A stretch of DNA of 18,818 nucleotides from JBEKSX01 sp049516635 (GTDB taxonomy: Bacteria > Bacteroidota > Ignavibacteria > Tepidaquicellales > OLB5): contig JBEKSX010000058.1 in NCBI GenBank assembly GCA_049516635.1, forward strand, positions 1-18,818, given 5' to 3'. Positions 1-6,064 of the stretch are shown piece after piece. A program made the position numbers and the translations under genes. The notes below the pieces were generated by a model. It saw only the letters and a list, made by a program, of their open reading frames with translations, did not search any database and was not told the origin of the DNA. Numbering within the stretch: position 1 is the first letter of the stretch; every line of letters begins with the position of its first letter.

Positions 1-2
1 GA

Positions 3-467
3 ACTCTGCCCAATAGCGAAGTGCGGTATGGAGATTACATACAGGTTGATGCATTTGCCAATAGGGTTATACTGGTTTGGACTGACGACCGCGCCGGCAC
101 TCCGAACCAGGAAATATATTCGGCGAAGTTGATCAACCTGCTTTCGATAGGAAATATATCATCGGAGATTCCGAAGAAATTCAACCTGTATCAAAATTAT
201 CCTAATCCGTTTAACCCTTCAACGAAGATAAGGTTCGACCTGCCTGCTTCAGGTCAGGTGAATGAGTATAACGTGCAATTGGAGATATATAACATATTAG
301 GAAAAAGGATTGCAACGTTAATTAATACTCATCTAAAGCCCGGCAACTACGAGTTCACATGGGATCTGCACAACTTGGCTTACCCTTATCTTACAAGCGG
401 AATATATTTCTACAGAATAACTGCGGGAGAGTTTATCTCCACCAGGAAAATGATACTTCTGAAATAA
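3..467 (+). CDS. C-terminal part of a secreted protein with T9SS type A sorting domain (5' end outside window)
   Basis: The reading frame is open to the left edge (codons from base 3), so this is the end of a longer gene; the GTG at 21 is not needed as a start. The last ~85 residues form a T9SS type A sorting domain: NLYQNYPNPFNPSTKIRF, then an ILGKRIATLIN strand, a PGNYEFTWD strand, SGIYFYRITAGEF and the terminal KMILLK. In this family the domain is recognised by the type IX secretion system and removed as the cargo reaches the cell surface. The visible upstream part (VILVWTDDRAGTPNQEIYSAKL) resembles the repeats of Ignavibacteria surface proteins that list events, but the functional domain is outside the window. 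Two small insertions relative to the usual domain are seen (near NEYNVQL and NLAYPYLT). It ends 7 bases before gltX. Confidence 0.88.
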   Translation, partial: TLPNSEVRYGDYIQVDAFANRVILVWTDDRAGTPNQEIYSAKLINLLSIGNISSEIPKKFNLYQNYPNPFNPSTKIRFDLPASGQVNEYNVQLEIYNILGKRIATLINTHLKPGNYEFTWDLHNLAYPYLTSGIYFYRITAGEFISTRKMILLK

Positions 468-474
468 TTTACTA

Positions 475-1923
475 ATGGATACAACGAACAACATTCGCGT
501 GCGTTTTGCTCCTTCACCTACGGGTTACCTGCATATAGGAGGTCTCAGGACTGCTTTGTTTAACTTTCTATTCGCCAGACATAACAATGGTAAGTTCATA
601 CTCAGGATTGAAGATACAGACCAAACCAGAAAAGTCGAAGGAGCTGTTGAGAATCTCGTTCATACGCTAAGAGTGATGGGACTTGATTATGATGAAGGAC
701 CTGATAAAGGCGGGGAATGCGGACCATATTTCCAGTCACAGCGGCTTGAAATTTATAAAAAATATGTGATGCAACTCCTTGAACAGGAAGACGCGTATTA
801 TGCTTTTGAAACTGCAGGGGAGCTGGAAGAGATGCGGCGTATCCAGCTGATGCAGGGGATGCAAACTATGTATGACAGACGGGCAAGGAACCTTACACCT
901 CAGGAAGTGAATGAAAAATTAAATAAGAATATTCCTTATGTGATCCGTCTAAAAGTACCTCTGGATTCTGAAATAAAGTTCAATGACTTAATTCGCGGAA
1001 CAGTGAAGATCGAATCAAATCTTATTGATGACCAGGTGCTGATAAAAGGTGACGGTTATCCGACCTATCATCTGGCTAATGTAGTTGATGACCATTTGAT
1101 GAAGATTTCCCATGTCATTCGAGGTGAAGAATGGCTGACATCGGTTCCAAAGCATATTCTTATTTATAAAACCCTTGGATGGGAAATACCTCAGCTGGCT
1201 CATGTCCCGTTAATATTGAATCCCGATAAAACCAAGTTGAGCAAACGCCAGGGTGATGTTGCTACCGAGGATCTTATCAAGAAGGGTTACCTGCCCGAAG
1301 CGTTAATAAATTTTATTGCTCTACTTGGATGGAATCCGGGAGAGGGCGAGAGCAGGGAAATATTTTCTTTAAATGAGCTTATAAAATTATTTTCTATAGA
1401 AAGAGTAAATTCAGCGGGAGCTGTTTTCAATCTTGAAAAGCTGGACTGGATGAACAGTGAATATATAAGGAAATATGATACCGAAAGGCTTACGGAACTT
1501 GCAGTTCCTTTTTTAAATGAAGCAGGTTATGATACAAAGGATAAAGAAAAAGCTATAAGAGTAATCAACGCTACAAGAACTTACATCAATAAACTGGAAG
1601 ATCTCAAGGAGCAAGCAAAAATATTCTATCAGGATGATTTCAAATTGTCGGATGAACAAATCGAACTTGTATTGAATGTATCCTCACAAAAAGTATTATC
1701 AGCCCTCAAGAACAAACTGGAGGGTCTGGCTGAGATAACCTTAGAAAATTTTAAGCCGTTCATTAAGGAAATTCAAAAGGAGACAGGAGTAAGGGGGAAA
1801 GAGCTTTTCCAGCCGATCCGGCTTGTTCTTACGGGGCAGGATCACGGACCCGAGTTGGGTGTAATAGGATATGTCCTTGGTAATGAAGAAATGCTGCGGA
1901 GATTAAACAGGTTCAGAAAATGA
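475..1923 (+). CDS. gltX: Glutamyl-tRNA synthetase
   Basis: Class I aminoacyl-tRNA synthetase that charges tRNA-Glu with glutamate in the cytoplasm using ATP. Its 482 residues are the normal length. The HIGH-type motif is at residues 20-23 (PSPTGYLHIGGLRTALFN) and the KMSKS-type motif is KLSKR at about 254-258. The RIEDTD and GYPTYHLANVVDDH segments typical of the catalytic fold are present, followed by a helical anticodon-binding half. The cysteine cluster used for zinc by the E. coli enzyme is replaced by YYAFETAGELEEM, so this appears to be a zinc-free form, as in Thermus. The ATG at 475 sits just after the upstream stop and just before the conserved RVRFAPSPTG, so the start is well supported. 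A tRNA-Glu gene and tRNA-Gln sequences lie within 3 kb. Whether the enzyme also charges tRNA-Gln (non-discriminating) cannot be told from inspection. Confidence 0.98.
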   Translation: MDTTNNIRVRFAPSPTGYLHIGGLRTALFNFLFARHNNGKFILRIEDTDQTRKVEGAVENLVHTLRVMGLDYDEGPDKGGECGPYFQSQRLEIYKKYVMQLLEQEDAYYAFETAGELEEMRRIQLMQGMQTMYDRRARNLTPQEVNEKLNKNIPYVIRLKVPLDSEIKFNDLIRGTVKIESNLIDDQVLIKGDGYPTYHLANVVDDHLMKISHVIRGEEWLTSVPKHILIYKTLGWEIPQLAHVPLILNPDKTKLSKRQGDVATEDLIKKGYLPEALINFIALLGWNPGEGESREIFSLNELIKLFSIERVNSAGAVFNLEKLDWMNSEYIRKYDTERLTELAVPFLNEAGYDTKDKEKAIRVINATRTYINKLEDLKEQAKIFYQDDFKLSDEQIELVLNVSSQKVLSALKNKLEGLAEITLENFKPFIKEIQKETGVRGKELFQPIRLVLTGQDHGPELGVIGYVLGNEEMLRRLNRFRK

Positions 1924-2003
1924 TTTTAATAAAAACTTTACCCCGGTCACTGCATAAAACAGAGAATTGATTTTCTCGGGGAAGGAGTGGTTAATCGAAT
2001 ATG

Positions 2004-2369
2004 TTAATGATCAATCGTTCTGAAGCTCCAGGTTCCGGACCAATAAGTAATGCCGTTTGAAGAACTTCCTACATGCCAAAAATAGTTATTATTAGAATCT
2101 AATATACCTGAAGGCATAAAGAACGATGTACCTACTATACCAAAGTTATGACAATTACTGAATGCGGAATTTGTTGAAACCTGCAGAACATCTGCCGCAC
2201 CTGACCATAGGAAAATAGGTGTCAGCGTAACTCCGGAATCGTTATCATGCGGAGAAATAAGAGCAGGTGTATTGACTGGCGTTGCTTTGCTGTCTGTAGG
2301 GGAATCACAACTGCTGAGAATGAACGAGAGAGAGAATATAAGGATAGAAATAATGAACGGGTATTTCAT
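2004..2369 (-). CDS. Small lipoprotein with one Ig/fibronectin-like domain
   Basis: This 121-residue protein starts with a lipoprotein signal: charged start, hydrophobic stretch, then LSSC with the lipidated cysteine at residue 21. After a short Ser/Thr/Asp-rich linker comes a single beta-sandwich-like segment with the pattern P-x-LISP-x-D-x-x-x-x-x-LTPIFLWSGA...LQVSTNSAF...YFWHVGSSSNG...SGTWSFRT. This is the recurring 'find the difference' Ig/FnIII-like repeat of Bacteroidota and Ignavibacteria surface proteins. In larger proteins such domains sit next to T9SS sorting domains; here the domain stands alone and anchored. It is convergent to gltX. Function is unknown; a surface-exposed binding or structural role is an inference. 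Confidence 0.8.
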   Translation of the reverse strand: MKYPFIISILIFSLSFILSSCDSPTDSKATPVNTPALISPHDNDSGVTLTPIFLWSGAADVLQVSTNSAFSNCHNFGIVGTSFFMPSGILDSNNNYFWHVGSSSNGITYWSGTWSFRTIDH

Positions 2370-2442
2370 ACGATTGTAAATAATGTTGTATTGTGACCTT
2401 AAATATAATACTAAAAGTAATTTAAAAAAATCACTTATTTTA

Positions 2443-2596
2443 TTCTCGGTCGGGCAAGAGTTAGCGAGAAAAGTTGTGAAAACAACAAGTTATAGGTAGT
2501 ATTAAAAGGTAAACCTATTGAAAATACTTCTCAAGATAGAATTTTTCGGTGAAATACCGCGATCTCCAGCCGGGATTAATTCTATCCAGAAGTATT
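2443..2596. other. Cluster of hairpins in a gene-free interval, possible structured RNA
   Basis: The 360-base gap between the lipoprotein and tRNA-Glu has no credible ORF but holds several perfect inverted repeats. They are TCTCG/CGAGA near 2443-2468; GTTGT-GAAA-ACAAC at 2473-2486 (a GNRA-type tetraloop); and a long two-part stem with 2523-2531 pairing 2588-2596 (9 bp) and 2535-2542 pairing 2579-2586 (8 bp). The long stem encloses a CGGT-GAAAT-ACCG hairpin at 2547-2559. The arrangement could be a folded transcript or the remnant of a palindromic element. The strand is not determined. Confidence 0.35.
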
Positions 2597-2655
2597 GCTT
2601 CTCCCGATCCGATGTAATAAAATAAAGATGGTAAACGAAGTAATTCAAATATATT

Positions 2656-2700
2656 AAAATGGTGAAATTATGTTTAAGCTAATCATCATTTCACCATTTT
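2656..2700 (-). terminator. 13-bp hairpin downstream of tRNA-Glu, likely terminator
   Basis: Positions 2656-2668 (AAAATGGTGAAAT) are the exact reverse complement of 2688-2700, a perfect 13-bp stem with a 19-base loop. It begins 30 bases after the 3' end of tRNA-Glu on the minus strand, and its AT-rich foot gives a run of T on that strand. The near symmetry would also let it act on the other strand. The loop is long for a textbook intrinsic terminator. Confidence 0.5.
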
Positions 2701-2729
2701 CCGCCTCAAGCGTGGCACTATTTGATTAG

Positions 2730-2803
2730 TAGCGCATACGGGATTCGAACCCGTGATCTCTGCCTTGAGAGGGCAGCGTCCTAAACCCCTAGACGAATGC
2801 GCC
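2730..2803 (-). tRNA. tRNA-Glu (CUC anticodon)
   Basis: Minus strand. The acceptor stem GGCGCAT pairs with ATGCGCT (one G-U pair) with discriminator A. The D-arm has the Glu-type CGTCTAGGGG, the anticodon stem is CTGCC/GGCAG with loop CTCTCAA (anticodon CTC at 2767-2769), and the T-arm is ACGGG-TTCGAAT-CCCGT. The 3' CCA is not encoded (CTA follows). It reads GAG codons. It lies 3' of the radical SAM gene on the same strand, about 800 bases from gltX, whose product would charge it. Confidence 0.95.
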
Positions 2804-2908
2804 CTGGTTTTTATTTGTATTGTAAATTACTAATTAATACCTCACCTTTCAAGACAAAGGATTAATGCTTCTCCTTTGATTTCAGTCGAGCCAGGCTAGG
2901 TTTGAAAT

Positions 2909-4126
2909 TTATGCCTTTAACTTTTCTATAAGATCCTTCGGGTACGTTTTCAGGTTATACCCGAACTTAAGCTGTTCTTCCATCCGGCATGACCATACCA
3001 GCTTGCCTTCCCAGACGGTGATATCGGGGCATCCATCGCACATGTTCTGCCTTCCGTCCTCGAGCATGTCGACCGGCTGAATTATCAATACTGTCTGGTA
3101 ATGCAGACGTTTAAAAATATTTAACGGGTTCCTGTAAAAATTCCGGAAAGTTTTCCTCAATTTTTTATCGAAAATGCCGAGAAGAAGAAGTGATTTTCCT
3201 TTTCTTGTCCATTTTGGAAGTGAATATGCAAGATATCTTCCGTAAAACAGGTGGTGAAACGTTTGTGCTATTTCCATCGCTTTACCCCCTAAGTAACCGT
3301 AGATCTTCTTTTTAGTACCCAGCCGCCCATGAAGCAGCCATTTGAACGAATCCGGTTGTTCGGAACCGTTCAGGTAAGCACATGCATCGAAATCGGGGTA
3401 TTCATTTTTTATCAGTTCATGGACCTCCTCAGCTTTAATATCGGTCCTTTCGGGAACATCTTCATTATAGACGAGCTCGCTCATATCTATTTTTTTAGGA
3501 CCAAGATAAAAATCAACCGTGTTGTTATTCACAGCGCGGTAAATAATAAATACTATGCCTTGGACTATATCGATGTTTTCATGAGCCCATTTCACCATTC
3601 CGGGGACGTAGTGAATTGTATTTTCATATACAGTCGAATTGAAAGAACAGGAAATATTCTTTGCATCTGCAAGCATTCTCGCGTAGTGATACCTTAATTC
3701 ATTCAGTTCGAGTTCATTCTTATCCTTCCATCCGGGCCTGTTTTGTTTGCTGTCAATGTGGAACGTAAAGCCGTAGACACCGGCTTTTTTAAGTTCTGCG
3801 AGAAGTTCTTTTGTGAGTGCGAGTCCGTTAGTGTTTAATATCGGTTTCATGCCCATATCTTTAACCATCTTCACTATATCGATAATCTGCGGATGGAGCA
3901 GCGGATCGCCTCCTGCAATAGATACACCGTCGCATTTTCTGAACTTATTGAATGTTTCTAATTCTTCTTTGATAATATCCAGAGATTTGTGACTGTTAAT
4001 TTCATTCTTTCTATAACATCCGTCACAGGAGAGATTGCATTTAGCGGTTGGTTCCAGCCACGAAATAGAATTATCCGTCGTATTCCACGGAAGCCTGTAA
4101 TAGTTAAGGTGATTGAGTTTGATCAT
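2909..4126 (-). CDS. Radical SAM protein of unknown substrate
   Basis: With the start at 4126 (MIKLNHLNYYRLPWN) the protein has 405 residues. The frame also runs further upstream, but that extension lies inside a tRNA-like sequence, so the shorter start is preferred. The 4Fe-4S/SAM motif CNLSCDGC is at residues 30-37 (C30, C34, C37), followed by the SAM-binding GGDPLLHP segment and a TIM-barrel-like region (ILNTNGLALT, GFTFHIDSK). Near the C-terminus are further cysteines (NMCDGCPDITVWEGKLVWSC) that resemble an auxiliary cluster region as in SPASM-like proteins, though the spacing is not a standard SPASM motif. A hydrophobic, basic segment (SLLLLGIFDKKLRKTFRNFYRNP) precedes it. The gene sits between tRNA-Gln/tRNA-like DNA and tRNA-Glu on the same strand, with 24 bases from the tRNA-like 3' end to the ATG, so cotranscription is possible. 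The substrate is not recognisable. Confidence 0.88.
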   Translation of the reverse strand: MIKLNHLNYYRLPWNTTDNSISWLEPTAKCNLSCDGCYRKNEINSHKSLDIIKEELETFNKFRKCDGVSIAGGDPLLHPQIIDIVKMVKDMGMKPILNTNGLALTKELLAELKKAGVYGFTFHIDSKQNRPGWKDKNELELNELRYHYARMLADAKNISCSFNSTVYENTIHYVPGMVKWAHENIDIVQGIVFIIYRAVNNNTVDFYLGPKKIDMSELVYNEDVPERTDIKAEEVHELIKNEYPDFDACAYLNGSEQPDSFKWLLHGRLGTKKKIYGYLGGKAMEIAQTFHHLFYGRYLAYSLPKWTRKGKSLLLLGIFDKKLRKTFRNFYRNPLNIFKRLHYQTVLIIQPVDMLEDGRQNMCDGCPDITVWEGKLVWSCRMEEQLKFGYNLKTYPKDLIEKLKA

Positions 4127-4150
4127 TGTTAAATCCAGTCTAATAATAAG

Positions 4151-4217
4151 CTGCCATACCGGGATTTGAACCCGGAACACTCATGATTTAAGTATGTTCC
4201 CCTTACACTATGTGGCA
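4151..4217 (-). pseudogene. 67-nt degenerate tRNA-like sequence
   Basis: Minus strand. The acceptor TGCCACA/TATGGCA pairs at six of seven positions (C6-A67 mismatch), with discriminator G. The D-stem GTGT/ACAT (one G-U) has a short 7-base loop, and the T-arm CCGGG-TTCAAAT-CCCGG is perfect. The anticodon arm is abnormal: the best stems are ACTTA/TGAGT with a 5-base loop, or TACTT/GAGTG with loop AAATCAT lacking the near-universal U33. No position-26 base and almost no variable loop remain. It resembles the neighbouring tRNA-Gln at both ends, so a tRNA-Gln with internal deletions is the best guess. It lies between tRNA-Gln and the radical SAM start codon, in what would be that gene's leader. 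Confidence 0.6.
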
Positions 4218-4275
4218 GAAAGTATCCTTTCAAAGATATATAAAAATAGAACGTGTAAGAACCACTGTTAGCTCG

Positions 4276-4345
4276 CTGCCCGACTAGGGCTCCTCTGAAG
4301 AGGAGAACCTGGACTTTTGGCGCCCAAGGCGCCACGTGTTGCCAA
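4276..4345 (-). pseudogene. 5'-truncated tRNA-Gln(UUG)-like copy with a hairpin in the T-loop
   Basis: Directly follows tRNA-Gln on the minus strand. It begins inside the D-loop (TTGGCAACACG) and lacks the 5' acceptor. The 17-nt anticodon arm (4318-4334) is TGGCG-CCTTGGG-CGCCA, which would show anticodon TTG but with C instead of U at position 33. The 3' acceptor CTAGTCGGGCAG matches tRNA-Gln exactly. The T-loop TTCGAGC is interrupted: its central GA is replaced by a perfect palindrome, TCCTCT-GA-AGAGGA on the plus strand at 4291-4304. It cannot fold as a complete tRNA. Confidence 0.75.
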
Positions 4346-4346
4346 G

Positions 4347-4419
4347 CTGCCCGACTAGGGCTCGAACCTAGACTTTCCTGATCCAGAGTCAGGCGTGTTG
4401 CCAATTACACCATCGGGCA
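4347..4419 (-). tRNA. tRNA-Gln (CUG anticodon)
   Basis: Minus strand, 73 nt. Acceptor TGCCCGA/TCGGGCA with all seven pairs and discriminator G; D-stem GTGT/ACAC; anticodon stem CCTGA/TCAGG with loop CTCTGGA (anticodon CTG at 4384-4386, U33 present); T-arm CTAGG-TTCGAGC-CCTAG. The U1-A72 pair and G73 are typical of bacterial tRNA-Gln. CCA is not encoded. It is the only intact copy in a run of tRNA-Gln-like sequences, and by its anticodon reads CAG only. A UUG-anticodon tRNA-Gln must exist elsewhere in the genome if the nearby copies are dead. Confidence 0.95.
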
Positions 4420-4457
4420 AAATTAAAAGAAAAAATGAAATAAAATGAAAGAACATT

Positions 4458-4487
4458 ATTATAACGCGTCTCGCCCACCCGAAGCAA
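4458..4487 (-). promoter_or_regulatory. Possible tRNA-Gln promoter (TTGCTT-N18-TATAAT)
   Basis: On the minus strand TTGCTT (4487-4482) and a perfect TATAAT (4463-4458) are separated by 18 bases, with the intact tRNA-Gln starting 39 bases after the -10. The same arrangement is repeated in front of the inner broken copy because it lies in the duplicated spacer. A TTGACA lies further upstream but at 27 bases it is too far from TATAAT. The TATAAT -10 differs from the TATATTTG-type sites elsewhere in the window. Confidence 0.45.
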
Positions 4488-4520
4488 GGTTGTCAATAAA
4501 TACAAACTCGTTTCTTCGCT

Positions 4521-4576
4521 GAACCTAGACTTTTGGCGCCCAAGGCGCCACCTGTTGCCAATTACACCATCGGGCA
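4521..4576 (-). pseudogene. 3'-truncated tRNA-Gln(UUG)-like copy (inner)
   Basis: Minus strand. The first 26 bases match tRNA-Gln (TGCCCGATGGTGTAATTGGC then AACAGG against AACACG). The anticodon arm at 4534-4550 is TGGCG-CCTTGGG-CGCCA, again 17 nt and with TTG at the anticodon position but C33. It continues AAAAGTCTAGG-TTC and then leaves the tRNA sequence within the T-loop. With no 3' T-stem or acceptor it cannot be a functional tRNA. The anticodon arm can fold as a 7-bp perfect hairpin with a 3-base loop. Confidence 0.78.
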
Positions 4577-4677
4577 AAATTAAAAGAAAAAATGAAATAA
4601 AATCAAAGAACATTATTATAACGAGTCTTGCCCACCCGAAGCAAGGTTGTCAATAAATACAAACTCGTTTCTTCGCT

Positions 4678-4744
4678 GAACCTAGACTTTTGGCGTTCAA
4701 GGCGCCACCTGTTGCCATCCGCCGTGGCGGAACACCATCGGGCA
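4678..4744 (-). pseudogene. 3'-truncated tRNA-Gln(UUG)-like copy (outer) with a hairpin in the D-loop
   Basis: Minus strand. Same truncation point as the inner copy. The anticodon arm at 4691-4707 is TGGCG-CCTTGAA-CGCCA; its loop CCTTGAA is closer to a normal Gln(UUG) loop than that of the inner copy. The D-loop AATTGG is changed by a perfect palindrome, TCCGCC-GT-GGCGGA on the plus strand at 4718-4731, inserted between GGTGT and TGGCAACA. The insertion sits in a loop, so the neighbouring stems are not broken. Confidence 0.78.
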
Positions 4745-4951
4745 AAAATTTTTATTAAATGCAAATTTCGTGTATAATTATATAATTAGCAATGATAAAG
4801 GCATTGTTTTACACATAGATCGGCGTAAAAAGCATAAGTAATATCATTTTATTCTTTAATATTATGGGATATTTTAGTGTTACATATTATTAATGAAACG
4901 CTATAATATGTTTTTGTTTTACTCTTTAGATATTTGAAAACCGGAATAGTT

Positions 4952-5845
4952 ATGAACCATAATCACAATCATATCAATAACAATTACGAAAAACCGATAA
5001 TCATCGGTATTTTCTTAAATGTTACTTTTATTATTGTTGAGGTTATCTATGGATTTATCTCGAACTCTATGGCATTGATAACAGATGCGGGACACAATTT
5101 CAGCGATGTACTTTCTCTCATTCTCGCCGGGATCGCAGGATGGATGATAAGCCGGAGATCTACCAGCAAATTTACTTATGGCTTCAAACGCGGTTCCATT
5201 TTGATAGCCCTTGTCAATTCTATACTTCTCCTTGTTGCACTCGGAGCTATCACCTGGGAAGCAATACACAGATTGAGTGTGCAGAATGTTGTGAATGGCA
5301 AAACGGTAATACTTGTTGCTTCGATAGGTATAGTTGTAAACGGTATCACCGCATATATGTTTATGAAAGGTCGCGAAAAGGACCTGAACGTAAAAAGTGT
5401 TTTCCTCCACATGCTTACTGATACCTTTGTCTCTGCGGGAGTTGTTGTATCCGGCTTCCTCATCTATTATTTCAACCTAAACTGGATCGACCCTGTGATC
5501 AGTCTCGCCATAGTGCTTGTTATATTATACAGCACGTGGGGATTATTGAAGGAGACAATACAGCTTACGATGGATGCAGTTCCCTCCAATATAGAGTACG
5601 AGAGAGTTCAGGAATATTTACTGAAAGTAAAAGGAGTTAAAAGCGTTCACGACCTGCACATCTGGGGACTCAGCACATCGCACACCGCATTAACCGTTCA
5701 CCTGATAATGGAAGGAGGGTATTCGGACGGAAGCTTTCTGAACGACCTTAGTACCGGCCTTCACTCAAAATTCGGCATTGAGCACACCACAATACAAATA
5801 GAGGACATCGATTCCGAAGACTGCCTGCAGGAAGACTGCACGTAA
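4952..5845 (+). CDS. Cation diffusion facilitator (zinc/divalent metal efflux)
   Basis: The product belongs to the CDF/CzcD-ZnT family of inner-membrane proton antiporters that export Zn(II) and related metals. With the ATG at 4952 it has 297 residues; a TTG six codons upstream is also possible but less likely. After a His-rich N-terminus (NHNHNH) there are six hydrophobic segments. The two metal-site motifs are H48-xxx-D52 (DAGHNFSDV, TM2) and H153-xxx-D157 (HMLTDTFVS, TM5), giving the H/D pattern usual for zinc transporters. The C-terminal cytoplasmic domain has VKGVKSVHDLHIWGLS and ends EDIDSEDCLQEDC, where the cysteines may bind metal. It is isolated: no metal-responsive regulator is adjacent. 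Substrate beyond zinc-like ions is not determined. Confidence 0.95.
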   Translation: MNHNHNHINNNYEKPIIIGIFLNVTFIIVEVIYGFISNSMALITDAGHNFSDVLSLILAGIAGWMISRRSTSKFTYGFKRGSILIALVNSILLLVALGAITWEAIHRLSVQNVVNGKTVILVASIGIVVNGITAYMFMKGREKDLNVKSVFLHMLTDTFVSAGVVVSGFLIYYFNLNWIDPVISLAIVLVILYSTWGLLKETIQLTMDAVPSNIEYERVQEYLLKVKGVKSVHDLHIWGLSTSHTALTVHLIMEGGYSDGSFLNDLSTGLHSKFGIEHTTIQIEDIDSEDCLQEDCT

Positions 5846-5875
5846 CAACATTTCACTCAATATCTATATGACCCC

Positions 5876-5921
5876 GTTGTTGGTAGCTTGCCCTAACCTC
5901 TGGTGGGTTGTCACCAACAAC
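5876..5921 (+). terminator. Inverted repeat after the CDF gene
   Basis: GTTGTTGGT (5876-5884) pairs perfectly with ACCAACAAC (5913-5921), 9 bp around a 28-base interior with its own AACC/GGTT pairing. It starts 31 bases after the CDF stop codon. There is no U-run afterwards, so it is either a weak terminator or another intergenic palindromic element. Confidence 0.35.
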
Positions 5922-5989
5922 AAATTACCAATGAAACAAATTTTAATCTAAGAGTTATCTAATGTCCACTGCCTAACCCCCTTTTATCC

Positions 5990-6056
5990 CCTGCTTTTCA
6001 CAGTGTATATAAATTTTTGCCTTGAATTTTGCAGATTAATGTATTATATTTGAAAT
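5990..6056 (+). promoter_or_regulatory. Conserved promoter-like leader of palindromic stretch 1 (TTG-N20-TATATTTG)
   Basis: TTG at 6022-6024 and TATATTTG at 6045-6052 are 20 bases apart, close to the Bacteroidota -33/-7 consensus (TTTG, about 19 bases, TAnnTTTG). About 65 bases here (AAATTTTTGCCTTGA, TTTTGCAG, TTAATGTA blocks) recur in reverse orientation at 13333-13401. Apart from the modules further along, the rest of the two stretches is unlike. No ORF follows, so the presumed transcript would be noncoding and start near 6059. Confidence 0.55.
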
Positions 6057-6064
6057 ATCAATTA

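Larger units (their letters stand above)
4420..4744 (-). repeat. Tandem direct repeat of about 157-168 bp carrying spacer plus tRNA-Gln-like sequence
   Basis: Two adjacent units (4420-4576 and 4577-4744), each made of a 101-base spacer and the first ~55-67 bases of a tRNA-Gln-like sequence, lie upstream of the intact tRNA-Gln. The two spacers differ at only three positions by eye, so the duplication is recent or kept uniform by gene conversion. One spacer difference, GGCAAG against GGCGAG, keeps the CTTGC..GC(A/G)AG hairpin paired through a G-U. The unit lengths differ mainly because the outer copy has a 14-base hairpin in its D-loop. Confidence 0.85.

Noticed and set aside
1937..1986. Terminator after gltX using CCCCG and CGGGG
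   Set aside because: Only about five pairs around a loop near 35 bases, with no T-run; too weak to list.
4127..4180. 18-codon N-terminal extension of the radical SAM protein
   Set aside because: The added codons fall in the tRNA-like sequence and the gap after it; the ATG at 4126 gives a normal N-terminus before the CxxxCxxC motif.
4129..4613. Two minus-strand ORFs across the tRNA-Gln region
   Set aside because: They translate tRNA and tRNA-like DNA and the duplicated spacer; peptide repeats simply reflect the DNA repeats.
4420..4744. CRISPR array interpretation of the tandem repeats
   Set aside because: Only two long units (157 and 168 bases) that are nearly identical throughout, with no alternation of short repeats and unique spacers, and no cas genes.
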